The position numbers were made by a program, and so were the translations under genes. A model generated the notes under the pieces. That model ran no database searches, was not told the origin of the DNA, and was given only the letters and a program-made list of their open reading frames with translations. From JAFGPL01 sp963781805 (GTDB lineage Bacteria > Bacteroidota > Bacteroidia > Bacteroidales > UBA10428), in assembly GCA_963781805.1 (NCBI GenBank), contig CAWAHF010000004.1, forward strand, positions 3,100,001 through 3,164,000: 64,000 nucleotides of DNA, given 5' to 3'. Positions 52,949 through 63,220 of the stretch are shown here, piece after piece (positions within the stretch are counted from its first letter, which is position 1; every line of letters begins with the position of its first letter).

Positions 52949-55900
52949 AAAATCCATTGTCTGCAAACACATTGACTGGAATTTCATTACAATCTGCAAA
53001 CCGGTTACCTGCTTGTCCGCATAATATGAAAGATATGGCCATCAGAACTGTCGGAGCAAAAGATAATGACCGGAATATAGTTACTGTGTCCTCTCTGAAA
53101 ATAAGCAATCCGCCTGTGAAACAACTTGTATATATGAGCCGTGCATTTTTTCTTACCGTACTTTTAGTCCTGATGTCAGGGTATGCTAATTTTTGCTGGG
53201 GACAGACTTCACTCTACACACAAAATTTTGGAACCACCACTACCTATCCTACCGGATGGTCTTCGTCAAATACCGATTGGAATAATGATACTTACAATCC
53301 TTCTTCAGGATATACCGGGGCTTCGGGTGGAGCAAATGCCTGGTTTCAGAATTTTAGTACAACTCCCCGAACCCTAACTTATAGCAACAATCTTTCAACT
53401 GTTGGATATGAAATTATAGCTGTATTATGGGGTGCGAGATTAACACCTTTAGTTCCAATTACGGTTGTTTTTAGTTGGAGTTCTGATGGTTCTACCTGGA
53501 ATAATGTATCTTTTACAAATGTGACAAATAATTCCACCTGGGCTTTGGTAAATGGCGGGACCAGGATCGCTTTACCCGCCGGAGCAGCTGGAGTTACAAA
53601 TTTACGTTTAAGATGGACTGCAACAGCGTCAACCGGAGCTAATAATACAAGCTATAGGATTGATGATCTTTCAGTACAGGGAGGATGCCCGGAATCCTCA
53701 GCAACTATATCGTATAGTGGGACGCCATATTGTAATTCTATTACCTCTCCCCAACCTGTTACACCAACAGGAACCACAGGAGGTACCTATTCTTCAACTG
53801 CAGGATTAACCATCAATGCATCTACCGGTGCCATTACCCCAAGCACAAGCACTCCAAATACCTATACAGTTACCTATACGATTGCACCCGGAGGCGGATG
53901 TTCAATATTTACAACCACAACAAGCGTTACGATATCAGATGCACCAAATATATCTCAAATACCTGCAAGTACTATTTTAAATTATAAATTTTCAGGGAAT
54001 GCCAACGATGAAGCAGGCGCTAATAACGGTACGCTTCAAAACAGTCCTGCCCTGACAGCCGATCGGTTCGGTATACTCAATAAAGCCTATACTTTTAATG
54101 GCAGCTCGCAATACGTTTCAACTGCCAATTCTTATACAAATCCTACCAATTTTACCGTGTCGATATGGTTTAAAACAGCAACAACATCGGGTGGTAAACT
54201 CATTGGGTTTGGGAATTTACAGACAGGATCAAGCGGGAGCTATGATCGCCATATCTACATGAACAATGCTGGCCAGGTATATTTCGCAGTTTATCCGGGA
54301 AGTACTGTTACGGTTAGTTCCCCTTTATCTTATAACGATAATAACTGGCATCTTGCAACCGCCACTTTATCAAGCACAGCAGGCATGGTTTTATACATCG
54401 ATGGCTCACAGGTTGCTTCTAATGCTAACACCATTGCTCAAAATTATACAGGTCAATGGAGGATTGGATACGATAATCTAAATGGCTGGCCATCCCAGCC
54501 AACAAGTTTTTATTTTAACGGAACACTCGATGATGCACTGGTTTACCATACTGCACTAAATTCAACACAGGTTGCTACCCTGTTTAATTCTCCTGATGGA
54601 GCAGGAAACAATGGCCCTGTATGTGCCGGGACTGCGCTCACTTTGACTGCGACAACAGTAACGGGAGCTTCCTATGCCTGGACAGGCCCCAATAGTTTTA
54701 CTTCCTCTTCACAAAATCCCTCGCTGAGCTATTCTTCTGCCTATGCAGGAGTATATACTGTTCAGGTAACTACCAGCGGCGGGTGTTCTGCAATTGCTTA
54801 TACAAAAGTAATCTCCAATACTAATTCAGGTCAATGGTTAGGTAATATAAGTACTGATTGGGCAGATGGTGATAACTGGTGTTCAGGGACAGTACCCACT
54901 TCTTCTACCAATGTTATTGTCAATTCCACAGCTACCAGGATGCCATCAATCATCAGCAGTGTAGCTTGTAATAATCTTACGATTAATGCAGGAGCCAGCC
55001 TGACAATTTCCGTCGCGGGCACGCTAAATATTGCAGGAACGCTTACCAATAACAGCACCATCACCAACAACGGAACTGTCAATTTCAATGGTACATCAGG
55101 ACAGCAGACTTTTTCAGGTGTACCTTCATTCTATAATTTAACGCTTGGCAATACCAGTGGCCTTCTCTTACCAGCTGCTATTACAGTTAATAACAACCTG
55201 TTGATTTCTGCCGGTACACTGAATGCAAATAATTTCAATATCGAAGTAAAAGGTAACTGGACAAATAATGTTTCGACAACCGCCTTTACTGCAGGAACAG
55301 CTGCCGTAACTTTCAATGGCTCTGCTGCCCAGTCAATCGGGGGCACATTTGCCACTACTTTTAATAATCTTACAACTGCAAATTCAGGGAGCACTGTTAC
55401 ATTAAATGCAAATACCAGCATTGGTGGTAATCTTTCCGTATCCAACGGAACATTTTACCTTGCGGCATATACTGCCAACCGTTCCAGTTCGGGTGGAACA
55501 CTCACCGTATCCAGTGGTGCAACATTGAAGATCGGCGGAACCAATACCTTTCCTGCTAATTATACTACCAATACATTGGCAGTGACAAGTACCGTGGAAT
55601 ATTCAGGTGCCGCCCAAACCGTAAAAGGGCTGGCATATAGCAACCTGACCATCAACGGCACTGATTCCAAAACGGCCAATGCCAATATTACTGTGAACGG
55701 AACATTGACCTTATCCAACGGGATACTGGTAAACGGGGCTTATTTAACAATGGCAGACGGAACAACCATTTCAAGATCACAAGGTTCTCTTTGGTCTGCA
55801 CCTGCCTTTGCCGGAACCATGAACCTCGTGTATACCGGAAGTTCTCCCATAACAACAGGTCTTGAAACTCCGGTTTCTGCAAGTGTTCTGAATAACCTAA

Positions 55901-58900
55901 CAGCAAACGCCGGAGGTGTCATACAAGGTGGTATTCAGGGTACCCCTTTAAATATTCTTACCGATGCCTTCGATAATTTAACAAGCTGGACAGGAAACAT
56001 TGGTTCTTCAAATAACCAATTTACCGCTGTTGCAAGTTCAATTGCCGGTGGTACGGCAAATGAATGCAGGTATATGTATGGTGCATCATCTGCAACCAAT
56101 TATACAGCTTCTATCTATAGGTCAGTAAATACAACCGGTTATACCGCAGTGAATATCAGCTGGAAACAATTCCTGAACAACTGGAACCCCGTTACCAATC
56201 CTTTTACCATGAAAGTTCAATGTGCTGCATCGTCTGGTGGCCCCTGGACAGATCTATATTCTTTATCTCCCGTCACTTCCGTTGATATAGGCCCCGAAAC
56301 ACAAACAGTTAATAACTGGACAATTAATGTTGGCGGAACCTTCTTTATAAGGTATTATATTACAGGTTATACCTATGGATTGGATTACTGGCATATCGAC
56401 GATCTCATTATTGAAGGCCAACCTCAGGTTACCGCTTCAACAGTCACGGTAAATGGCACATTAGATTTAACCAACGGCAGCTATTCAATTGAATCAAATA
56501 CACTTACTCTGAATGGTGGAATTTCCGGCAGTAATGCCATTGCAGGCAGTTCGTCAAGCAATTTATCTGTAGGAGGCAGCGGTTCAAACCTGGCAATACC
56601 TGCCATCACAACCGGCTTGAACAATTTTACCATTAACCGTTCAAATGGGGTTACTCTCAATGGAGACTTAACCGTTAGCGGAATACTAAATTTGCAAAGT
56701 GCGAATGCATCCTCTACGCAAGGGGCGCTTCACATGGGGACAAATACGCTTAGTATGGGAGGATCAGCTACTACTATTGGTACAGGTGACGTTACCGGCA
56801 TTGTTTCAAGAACATCGTTTATTGCCAACACTGCATATACTTTTGGGAACCAGTTTACTAATGTTTCTATAGCAGCAGGAGGGACATATCCGTCACAAAT
56901 ACAAGCAAAAATCAGCATTGGCACATCACCCTCATGGAAGAATACAGCAATAAATCGCATTTACGACTTTGTACAAACAGGTGGGATCAGTTGTATTACA
57001 ACCATTGCCACTCATTACCTTGATGCAGAGCTTAACGGAAATCCTGAAAACGAATTGGTTCAATGGACAAACGGAACACCTGGACCTCCGTTAGGACTAT
57101 ATGAATGGGGAAAATCAAATTCTAATTCTGTAGATAATTGGGTTGCAGTTTCAAATATAAGTATTGGATATTTTCCAACCAGCTTTGGGCAGTTGGAAAA
57201 CACCCTGGCAAAATCGGAAGTAGCCTCATACATCTGGAACGGGTCACAAAGTTCATCATGGATAATCCCGGAAAACTGGACTCCCCTGGGAACGCCGTCC
57301 TCTGTTTCAAGTGTTATTATTCCTGACGCATCAACAACCCTATATGACCCGACCTTACCTGCTTTATGCGAAATAGCAACCTTAAGCATTGAGGCGGCTG
57401 GTATTTTAAATTCGGCCTCAACTGCACAATTAACCATAAATGGGAGTAATGGTGCATGGAGTAATGCCGGTGGCACGTATAATCCGGGTAACGGTACGGT
57501 GATCTTTACAAACGCAGAAGCCACAATATCCGGCACAACGAATTTCTACAATGTGACAATTGATCCCGATGCAGGGTTGACAATGGGAAGCGACGGTACG
57601 ATGCGGATAAGCGGAACAATAACCAATAATGGAACATGGAACGTTACAGGTTTAGAGCATAATGTCATCGAATACAATGGTGGCAGTCAGACCATATTGA
57701 ATCCAAATGGACCAACTTCAGGCTATCACAACCTAATCCTCAGCGGCAGCGGAACCAAGACAATGCCGGTCACAGCATTGAACCTGCACGACGATTTCTC
57801 CATGTCAGGAACCGCTTCCGCTACGGCCGGTGCAGCTCTGTTGGTGGGTGGCAATGTTACCATCGGGACAGGAACCACATTGAATCTGGGTTCATCCAGT
57901 CACACCATTGCCGGTGATCTGACCAACAATGGCGGAACCCTGACCTCGTTGAACAGTTCCATCACATTCAACGGTAGCGGACTGCAAACAATTACCTCTG
58001 CTGCGGGTTTCACTGTTGATAACTTAACCATTACAAACACAAGTGCAAATGTAACACTGGGCACCTCGACCAATTGCAGTATCGGAGGAAATTTGACCGT
58101 GGATGCAGACGCTATCTTCGATCTTGCAGCCAATAGTCTGACTGCGGTTACAGGTTCTGTCGCCAATTCAGGAACCATTATAACGCAGAATACTTCTACA
58201 ACTCCTTTTCCGGCCGGTAAAACCTGGGGAGGTAATTTTGAATTTACAGGAACCGCAGCACAGACTATTGTTGCAGGCAATTACAATAATCTGACGATGA
58301 GCGGTTCAGGCGGGGCTACCGCTGATGCCAATATTACCGTAAACGGAATTCTTAACCTGTCATCTGCGAATCCATTATCTACCAAAGGTATTCTCGATAC
58401 GGGAAGCGATACATTATTAATGGGGGCTTCATCAACAACCATCGGACAGGGCGATGTTACAGGTATCGTCAGGAGAACAACCATCGTGGCCAATACAACC
58501 TATACAATGGGAAATCAATTCACGAATATAAATTTTCCGGATATAGGAACATTACCGGCAGAGGTCAGTTTAAAGATTAGTATTGGAACTGCGCCTTCAT
58601 GGAAACCAGGTGCGGTGAAACGAATTTATGATCTTAGCCAAATTGGGGGAAGTGATACCAGGGCATTTGTATATAGCCATTACCTCGACTCGGAACTAAA
58701 CGGTAACAATGAGAATTTACTTGTAGATTTTACCTACATATACGCTTACCCGCTCCTGAGTGAATACGGACGATCATCATTTAGCTCCAGTGATAATTGG
58801 GTAGCAATTTCAGACCTTGATTTATTATATTTTCCATCCGTTTTTGGCGAAATAGAAGTTACGATGGACGAATCTGAAGCCATTGCCCTGACCTGGACAG

Positions 58901-61900
58901 GAGCATTTGATGATACCTGGCCCACCATCGAGAACTGGAGTCCGAATGCCGCCCCTTCTGATAATACCGCAGTTACAATACCGAATGCCGGTACAACCGA
59001 TCATGATCCTACTTTACCTACTCTTGCAGCATGCGGAACAATGACCATTGAGAACGGCGGAATTCTAAACGCCGTTGCCGGGGCTCAGTTAACAATCACT
59101 GGTGCAGAGGGTGCATGGAGTAACCTGGGAGGAACATTTAACGCAGGTACAAGCACGATCGTTTTTAATAATGCAGACGCTGAAATGGCCGGATCATCAG
59201 ATTTCCATAATATGACCATTGATCCCGGCGCAACGTTAACGCTCGAAATCAATACCTATGTGGGAATAACAGGAACCTTAGTCAACAATGGCATTTTTGG
59301 AAAAGTTGATAAAGGTTTTACAACTATAGAATATAAAGGCGAAGATCAGACCGTTATAGTTCCAAATCCAACGACAAACAGGTACCACAACCTCATCCTC
59401 AGCGGAAGCGGAACCAAGACAATGCCCGCAACAACCTTAACTATCAAAGGAGATTTTACTACGTCGGGCACGGCCTCGGCAACTGCGGGCGCCGCGATGA
59501 CATTTGACGGAAATGTAACCCTTGGAACCGGTTCTGCCTTTATTACCGGAAACTACCTTGATTCCATTGGCGGAAACCTTGAGAATAATGGCACATTCAC
59601 AACCTCAGCAGGAAATACCATTACGATGAATGGCGCTACAGCTCAGTCGATTGGAGGAACAGCTACAACAACTTTTAATAATTTAACCATTAACAATAGC
59701 CTTGAAGTTACCCTCTCCACTGATATAAATGTAAATAACGCACTTACACTTACCAGCGGAAATCTAACCGTTGGGGCAACAGCGCTTGGAATTAACGGTG
59801 CAATCAGTAAAACATCCGGTTATATTGAGGTTGGTACCCTATCTTCATTGATTTTTGGTGGAACAGGCGCAATTACACTTGACAATAATTTATTCAGCAC
59901 ACCTCCTTCCATCAATAGTCTCACCATTAACAGATCCGGCGGTGTTATACTAGGCAATCAAAACATGACGGTAAACGGACTGTTGGATTTACCATCAGGA
60001 ACATTTAGCTTAGGAGCAAATACATTAACAATAGCCGGAAATTCGCCCACCAGAACGAGCGGATTTATTGATGCCAGCAATGCCGGTGCAACCCTGGCAT
60101 TTACAAATACCATTGCGATAACACTCCCTTCCTTAATTTTTACGGGAGATGTCAATAATCTAACCATAAATAGTGCAGGTGGTATCACCGCAAGCAGTGA
60201 TTTTACTGTAAATGGAGTACTCTTTCTGCAAAGTGCTAATCCCTCTTCTACCAAAGGCAGCCTTGATATGTGGGACGGTACTGTTATGAAAACCCTTACA
60301 ATGGATGAAAATGCTACGACTGTTGGACCAGGCGATGTAACAGGGATAGTTAAACGCACAACATTTACCTCCAATACACCTTATTCTTTTGGTAACCAGT
60401 TTACAACAGCAACTATATCATCAGGCGGAACGTTGCCTGCGCAAATGTTAGCAAAAATCAGTATAGGCACATCACCTTTGTGGATGGACACGGCAATAAA
60501 CCGGGTATATGATATTATACAAACAGGTGGGAGTGATTGCTTTGTAAAACTTGTCCTTCATTACCTTGATACGGAGCTTAATGGGAATGAAGAAAACAAG
60601 CTGGTTCTATGGGGATATGGAATATCAGGGTTCCTTACGGGATTGAATGAACTTGGACGCTCAGGTTATAGTACCCCGGATAATTGGATTGAAAATGCAG
60701 ATGTAAATATTATGTATATGCCTACAAGCTTCGGGGAGTTTCTAACTACCCTGGCAGATGCAGCATTAGCTGCATATATCTGGGATGGATCGGAAAGTAC
60801 CTCCTGGATTAATCAGGATAACTGGACTCCCCCGGGAACACCATCCTCTATATCCAATATAATTATTCCGGACGCTGCAACAACCCTATATGATCCAACG
60901 TTACCTGCTTCCACCGAGATAAAAACCATGACCATTGAAGCTGCCGGTATTTTGAATACAGTGGCAGATGAGCAATTAACCATTAATGGAGATAACGGGG
61001 CATGGAGTAATAACAGTGGAACTTTTAACCCCAATATCAGCAATGTATTGTTCACAAGCACGGCAGCAACAATATCCGGCACAACGAACTTTTATGATGT
61101 AACCATTAATACCGGAAATGGGTTATGGATGACAAGCGGAAGCATCATGAGAATTGCGGGAACCATGATCAACGAAGGAACATGGAATACCACAGACGGA
61201 GGATCTACTACCGTGGAGTACAACGGAACCTCTGCACAATCAATGGGATTTACAAGCGCCACCACATTTTATAACTTAACCATCGATAATGCTGCTGGTG
61301 TGACGCTGACAAGCAATTCTTTAACCACTGTTTCGGGCGATCTCACCATCAATAGCGGAAAAAAATTCGAAGTGGCTTCCGGGAAACAGCTTACAGTCAC
61401 CGGCACTCTCGCCAACAATGCGGGAGCCTCAGATTTTATACTGCACTCAGACGCAACAGGAACCGCATCGCTCATTCATAATTCCGACAATGTACCGGCT
61501 ACGGTACAACGATATATCAGTGGTGATGCAGAAGCATGGCATTTCCTTTCTTCCCCTGTGTCTGCACAGGGTATTAGCGGTACCTGGTTACCTTCCGGAT
61601 CGTATGGTAATGGTACAGGGTATGATTTGTATTTATGGAATGAATCCAATAGCTGCTGGATATTTAAACTTGACACTATCTCAACTATTAACTGGAATAC
61701 AATACATCCGGAAACTGATTTTGCTGTTGGCCGCGGCTATCTTTATTCTGTACAGGCCACCAACCCGACAAAAGAGTTTGCCGGAAATTTAAATAATGGT
61801 CCCTTAAAATTTGAACTTACTATCGGCAGTACCAATGAAAGTCTAAAAGGCTTTAACCTGGTTGGCAATCCATATCCCTCCTCCATTGACTGGGGTGCTG

Positions 61901-62817
61901 CCTCCGGTTGGACCCGGTCCGAGCTAAACAGTTCCGGTGGTGGTTACGATATGTGGATTTGGAATCCCACCGCAAACAATTACGGAGTATATAACTCAGC
62001 TGATCCTGATAGTACAGGAACTAATGCAGTCACCAGGTACATTGCTCCTATGCAGGGATATTTTGTGCAGGCAACCAGTGCCGGTGACCTGGGTTTGAAT
62101 AATGAAGTGCGCATTTTTAATGGCGCAGGCAACTGGTTTAAGAGCACAAAACAGGAGGTCAGCAAAGTAAGACTTTGTGTCAAATCTGATGCAGATTATG
62201 GATCGGATGAAATTCAGCTTCGATTTGGATATTCGGAGAATGAAGACGGAGCTACGAAGCTGTTTAGTAAGATATTGTCGGCGCCAAGTCTGTATATACC
62301 CTCTGAAAAAAACTATTTGTCGGTGCGTTATCTTACTGACACAGAAAAAAATCCTGCTGTGCCTGTGATGTTTACTCCGGGTATGAATGGCAATTATACC
62401 CTCAGGTGCAATTTTGATCAGAGCATATTTGAGACTGTAATGCTCGAAGATCGTCAAATGCATAATATTATAGATATGAAAGTGAAAATGACGTATGGTT
62501 TTGCAGCTTCAAAAAATGATGATGCAAATCGTTTTGTTCTGTATTTTGGCGCTGAAAAAAACCTGTCAGGCAAAGAACTTCCCGGCAGGATTTATTCTGC
62601 TGGCAATCATTTAATGATTGACCTGCTTTTAGTTTCTGAAACAACATACATTTCAGTATATAATATCATGGGGAATTTATTATTACATGATAAATTACAG
62701 GGTGAAACCATGCATATCCTAAATTTCAATGCCAATACTCAAATTTTAATTGTTTGCTTAAAAAATCCAAACGGTACACTAAACAGGAAATTATTTTGGG
62801 CAGGAAATGAATTTTAA
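52945..62817 (+). CDS. giant repetitive adhesin-like surface protein with T9SS-like tail
   Basis: The 3290-residue protein is translationally coupled to the usher gene (ATGA). A 63-residue preamble comes before the signal peptide (MSRAFFLTVLLVLMSGYANF, 64-83); ATG 53134 is an alternative start. Then follow an Ig/fibronectin-like N-terminus, a PKD-like segment, a LamG-like domain (about 344-549), and long beta-helix-like stretches with recurring NNGT/TING/NLT turns. Three ~292-residue modules lie at 1248-1540, 1803-2093 and 2426-2722. The C-terminus (YSAGNHLMIDLLL, ISVYNIMGNLLL, QILIVCLKNPNGTLNRKLF) resembles T9SS sorting domains, probably type C, preceded by the typical ANRFVLYFG. It is likely the adhesive partner of the cluster; by secretion route it may be a separate T9SS cargo. 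Confidence 0.85.
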   Translation: MKNPLSANTLTGISLQSANRLPACPHNMKDMAIRTVGAKDNDRNIVTVSSLKISNPPVKQLVYMSRAFFLTVLLVLMSGYANFCWGQTSLYTQNFGTTTTYPTGWSSSNTDWNNDTYNPSSGYTGASGGANAWFQNFSTTPRTLTYSNNLSTVGYEIIAVLWGARLTPLVPITVVFSWSSDGSTWNNVSFTNVTNNSTWALVNGGTRIALPAGAAGVTNLRLRWTATASTGANNTSYRIDDLSVQGGCPESSATISYSGTPYCNSITSPQPVTPTGTTGGTYSSTAGLTINASTGAITPSTSTPNTYTVTYTIAPGGGCSIFTTTTSVTISDAPNISQIPASTILNYKFSGNANDEAGANNGTLQNSPALTADRFGILNKAYTFNGSSQYVSTANSYTNPTNFTVSIWFKTATTSGGKLIGFGNLQTGSSGSYDRHIYMNNAGQVYFAVYPGSTVTVSSPLSYNDNNWHLATATLSSTAGMVLYIDGSQVASNANTIAQNYTGQWRIGYDNLNGWPSQPTSFYFNGTLDDALVYHTALNSTQVATLFNSPDGAGNNGPVCAGTALTLTATTVTGASYAWTGPNSFTSSSQNPSLSYSSAYAGVYTVQVTTSGGCSAIAYTKVISNTNSGQWLGNISTDWADGDNWCSGTVPTSSTNVIVNSTATRMPSIISSVACNNLTINAGASLTISVAGTLNIAGTLTNNSTITNNGTVNFNGTSGQQTFSGVPSFYNLTLGNTSGLLLPAAITVNNNLLISAGTLNANNFNIEVKGNWTNNVSTTAFTAGTAAVTFNGSAAQSIGGTFATTFNNLTTANSGSTVTLNANTSIGGNLSVSNGTFYLAAYTANRSSSGGTLTVSSGATLKIGGTNTFPANYTTNTLAVTSTVEYSGAAQTVKGLAYSNLTINGTDSKTANANITVNGTLTLSNGILVNGAYLTMADGTTISRSQGSLWSAPAFAGTMNLVYTGSSPITTGLETPVSASVLNNLTANAGGVIQGGIQGTPLNILTDAFDNLTSWTGNIGSSNNQFTAVASSIAGGTANECRYMYGASSATNYTASIYRSVNTTGYTAVNISWKQFLNNWNPVTNPFTMKVQCAASSGGPWTDLYSLSPVTSVDIGPETQTVNNWTINVGGTFFIRYYITGYTYGLDYWHIDDLIIEGQPQVTASTVTVNGTLDLTNGSYSIESNTLTLNGGISGSNAIAGSSSSNLSVGGSGSNLAIPAITTGLNNFTINRSNGVTLNGDLTVSGILNLQSANASSTQGALHMGTNTLSMGGSATTIGTGDVTGIVSRTSFIANTAYTFGNQFTNVSIAAGGTYPSQIQAKISIGTSPSWKNTAINRIYDFVQTGGISCITTIATHYLDAELNGNPENELVQWTNGTPGPPLGLYEWGKSNSNSVDNWVAVSNISIGYFPTSFGQLENTLAKSEVASYIWNGSQSSSWIIPENWTPLGTPSSVSSVIIPDASTTLYDPTLPALCEIATLSIEAAGILNSASTAQLTINGSNGAWSNAGGTYNPGNGTVIFTNAEATISGTTNFYNVTIDPDAGLTMGSDGTMRISGTITNNGTWNVTGLEHNVIEYNGGSQTILNPNGPTSGYHNLILSGSGTKTMPVTALNLHDDFSMSGTASATAGAALLVGGNVTIGTGTTLNLGSSSHTIAGDLTNNGGTLTSLNSSITFNGSGLQTITSAAGFTVDNLTITNTSANVTLGTSTNCSIGGNLTVDADAIFDLAANSLTAVTGSVANSGTIITQNTSTTPFPAGKTWGGNFEFTGTAAQTIVAGNYNNLTMSGSGGATADANITVNGILNLSSANPLSTKGILDTGSDTLLMGASSTTIGQGDVTGIVRRTTIVANTTYTMGNQFTNINFPDIGTLPAEVSLKISIGTAPSWKPGAVKRIYDLSQIGGSDTRAFVYSHYLDSELNGNNENLLVDFTYIYAYPLLSEYGRSSFSSSDNWVAISDLDLLYFPSVFGEIEVTMDESEAIALTWTGAFDDTWPTIENWSPNAAPSDNTAVTIPNAGTTDHDPTLPTLAACGTMTIENGGILNAVAGAQLTITGAEGAWSNLGGTFNAGTSTIVFNNADAEMAGSSDFHNMTIDPGATLTLEINTYVGITGTLVNNGIFGKVDKGFTTIEYKGEDQTVIVPNPTTNRYHNLILSGSGTKTMPATTLTIKGDFTTSGTASATAGAAMTFDGNVTLGTGSAFITGNYLDSIGGNLENNGTFTTSAGNTITMNGATAQSIGGTATTTFNNLTINNSLEVTLSTDINVNNALTLTSGNLTVGATALGINGAISKTSGYIEVGTLSSLIFGGTGAITLDNNLFSTPPSINSLTINRSGGVILGNQNMTVNGLLDLPSGTFSLGANTLTIAGNSPTRTSGFIDASNAGATLAFTNTIAITLPSLIFTGDVNNLTINSAGGITASSDFTVNGVLFLQSANPSSTKGSLDMWDGTVMKTLTMDENATTVGPGDVTGIVKRTTFTSNTPYSFGNQFTTATISSGGTLPAQMLAKISIGTSPLWMDTAINRVYDIIQTGGSDCFVKLVLHYLDTELNGNEENKLVLWGYGISGFLTGLNELGRSGYSTPDNWIENADVNIMYMPTSFGEFLTTLADAALAAYIWDGSESTSWINQDNWTPPGTPSSISNIIIPDAATTLYDPTLPASTEIKTMTIEAAGILNTVADEQLTINGDNGAWSNNSGTFNPNISNVLFTSTAATISGTTNFYDVTINTGNGLWMTSGSIMRIAGTMINEGTWNTTDGGSTTVEYNGTSAQSMGFTSATTFYNLTIDNAAGVTLTSNSLTTVSGDLTINSGKKFEVASGKQLTVTGTLANNAGASDFILHSDATGTASLIHNSDNVPATVQRYISGDAEAWHFLSSPVSAQGISGTWLPSGSYGNGTGYDLYLWNESNSCWIFKLDTISTINWNTIHPETDFAVGRGYLYSVQATNPTKEFAGNLNNGPLKFELTIGSTNESLKGFNLVGNPYPSSIDWGAASGWTRSELNSSGGGYDMWIWNPTANNYGVYNSADPDSTGTNAVTRYIAPMQGYFVQATSAGDLGLNNEVRIFNGAGNWFKSTKQEVSKVRLCVKSDADYGSDEIQLRFGYSENEDGATKLFSKILSAPSLYIPSEKNYLSVRYLTDTEKNPAVPVMFTPGMNGNYTLRCNFDQSIFETVMLEDRQMHNIIDMKVKMTYGFAASKNDDANRFVLYFGAEKNLSGKELPGRIYSAGNHLMIDLLLVSETTYISVYNIMGNLLLHDKLQGETMHILNFNANTQILIVCLKNPNGTLNRKLFWAGNEF
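56686..57564 (+). repeat. adhesin internal module copy 1
   Basis: It encodes residues 1248-1540 of the giant protein. The module opens with LNLQSANASSTQG and contains GTGDVTGIVSRTSF, KISIGTSPSWK, HYLDAELNGNPEN and TTLYDPTLPA. Confidence 0.85.
58351..59226 (+). repeat. adhesin internal module copy 2
   Basis: It encodes residues 1803-2093. The same blocks are recognisable: LNLSSANPLSTKG, GQGDVTGIVRRTTI, KISIGTAPSWK, HYLDSELNGNNEN and TTDHDPTLPT. It is the most diverged of the three copies. Confidence 0.85.
60220..61110 (+). repeat. adhesin internal module copy 3
   Basis: It encodes residues 2426-2722, with LFLQSANPSSTKG, GPGDVTGIVKRTTF, KISIGTSPLW, HYLDTELNGNEEN and TTLYDPTLPA. It is closer to copy 1 than to copy 2. 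Confidence 0.85.
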
Positions 62818-62829
62818 TGAATAATAGAT

Positions 62830-63044
62830 CAATGTCGTTTAGTTAAGGAAATAGGCTTCGACTCCGCTCAGCCTGACCCATGATCATGGCTGTTACACTG
62901 AGACTTTGATAGTGATAAATCACTATTTATTAATACGTTGACACGATAATGAACCTGAGCGTAGTTGAAGGCTCGTATAGCGTGTTATTAGCAGCAAAGT
63001 CGAAGTGTGTCAATTAAGTTTGTAGGCTTAACTAAACGACATTG
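62830..63044. mobile_element. MITE-like element with 18-bp terminal inverted repeats
   Basis: CAATGTCGTTTAGTTAAG (62830-62847) and its exact complement (63027-63044) bound a 215-bp element without coding capacity. Inside lies a second inverted pair, CTTCGACTCCGCTCAG (62856-62871) against CTGAGCGTAGTTGAAG (62955-62970, two mismatches), a motif common between Bacteroidota genes. The flanks AATAATAGAT and AATAATAAAT match at nine of ten bases, like a target duplication. It begins 12 bases after the giant gene's stop codon. Confidence 0.72.
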
Positions 63045-63220
63045 AATAATAAATTGTAGATTCTGCTATTCTAACCTGATTAATTCTAAAAGCTTATAAT
63101 TTTTCAATGTTTATGGATTATTCAAAGCCTGTCCCGATAGCGGGATTAGCCACGATTTATCGTCTTAGAGCCTAATTAACTACAATCGAAAAACCTACCG
63201 TCAGAACGCACAATTTCATT

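Noticed and set aside
54831..61676. Series of open frames on the strand opposite the giant adhesin gene
   Set aside because: They are composition shadows: repeated Thr/Asn/Gly codons read backwards give Val/Pro/Leu-rich frames without starts, domains or ribosome-binding context.
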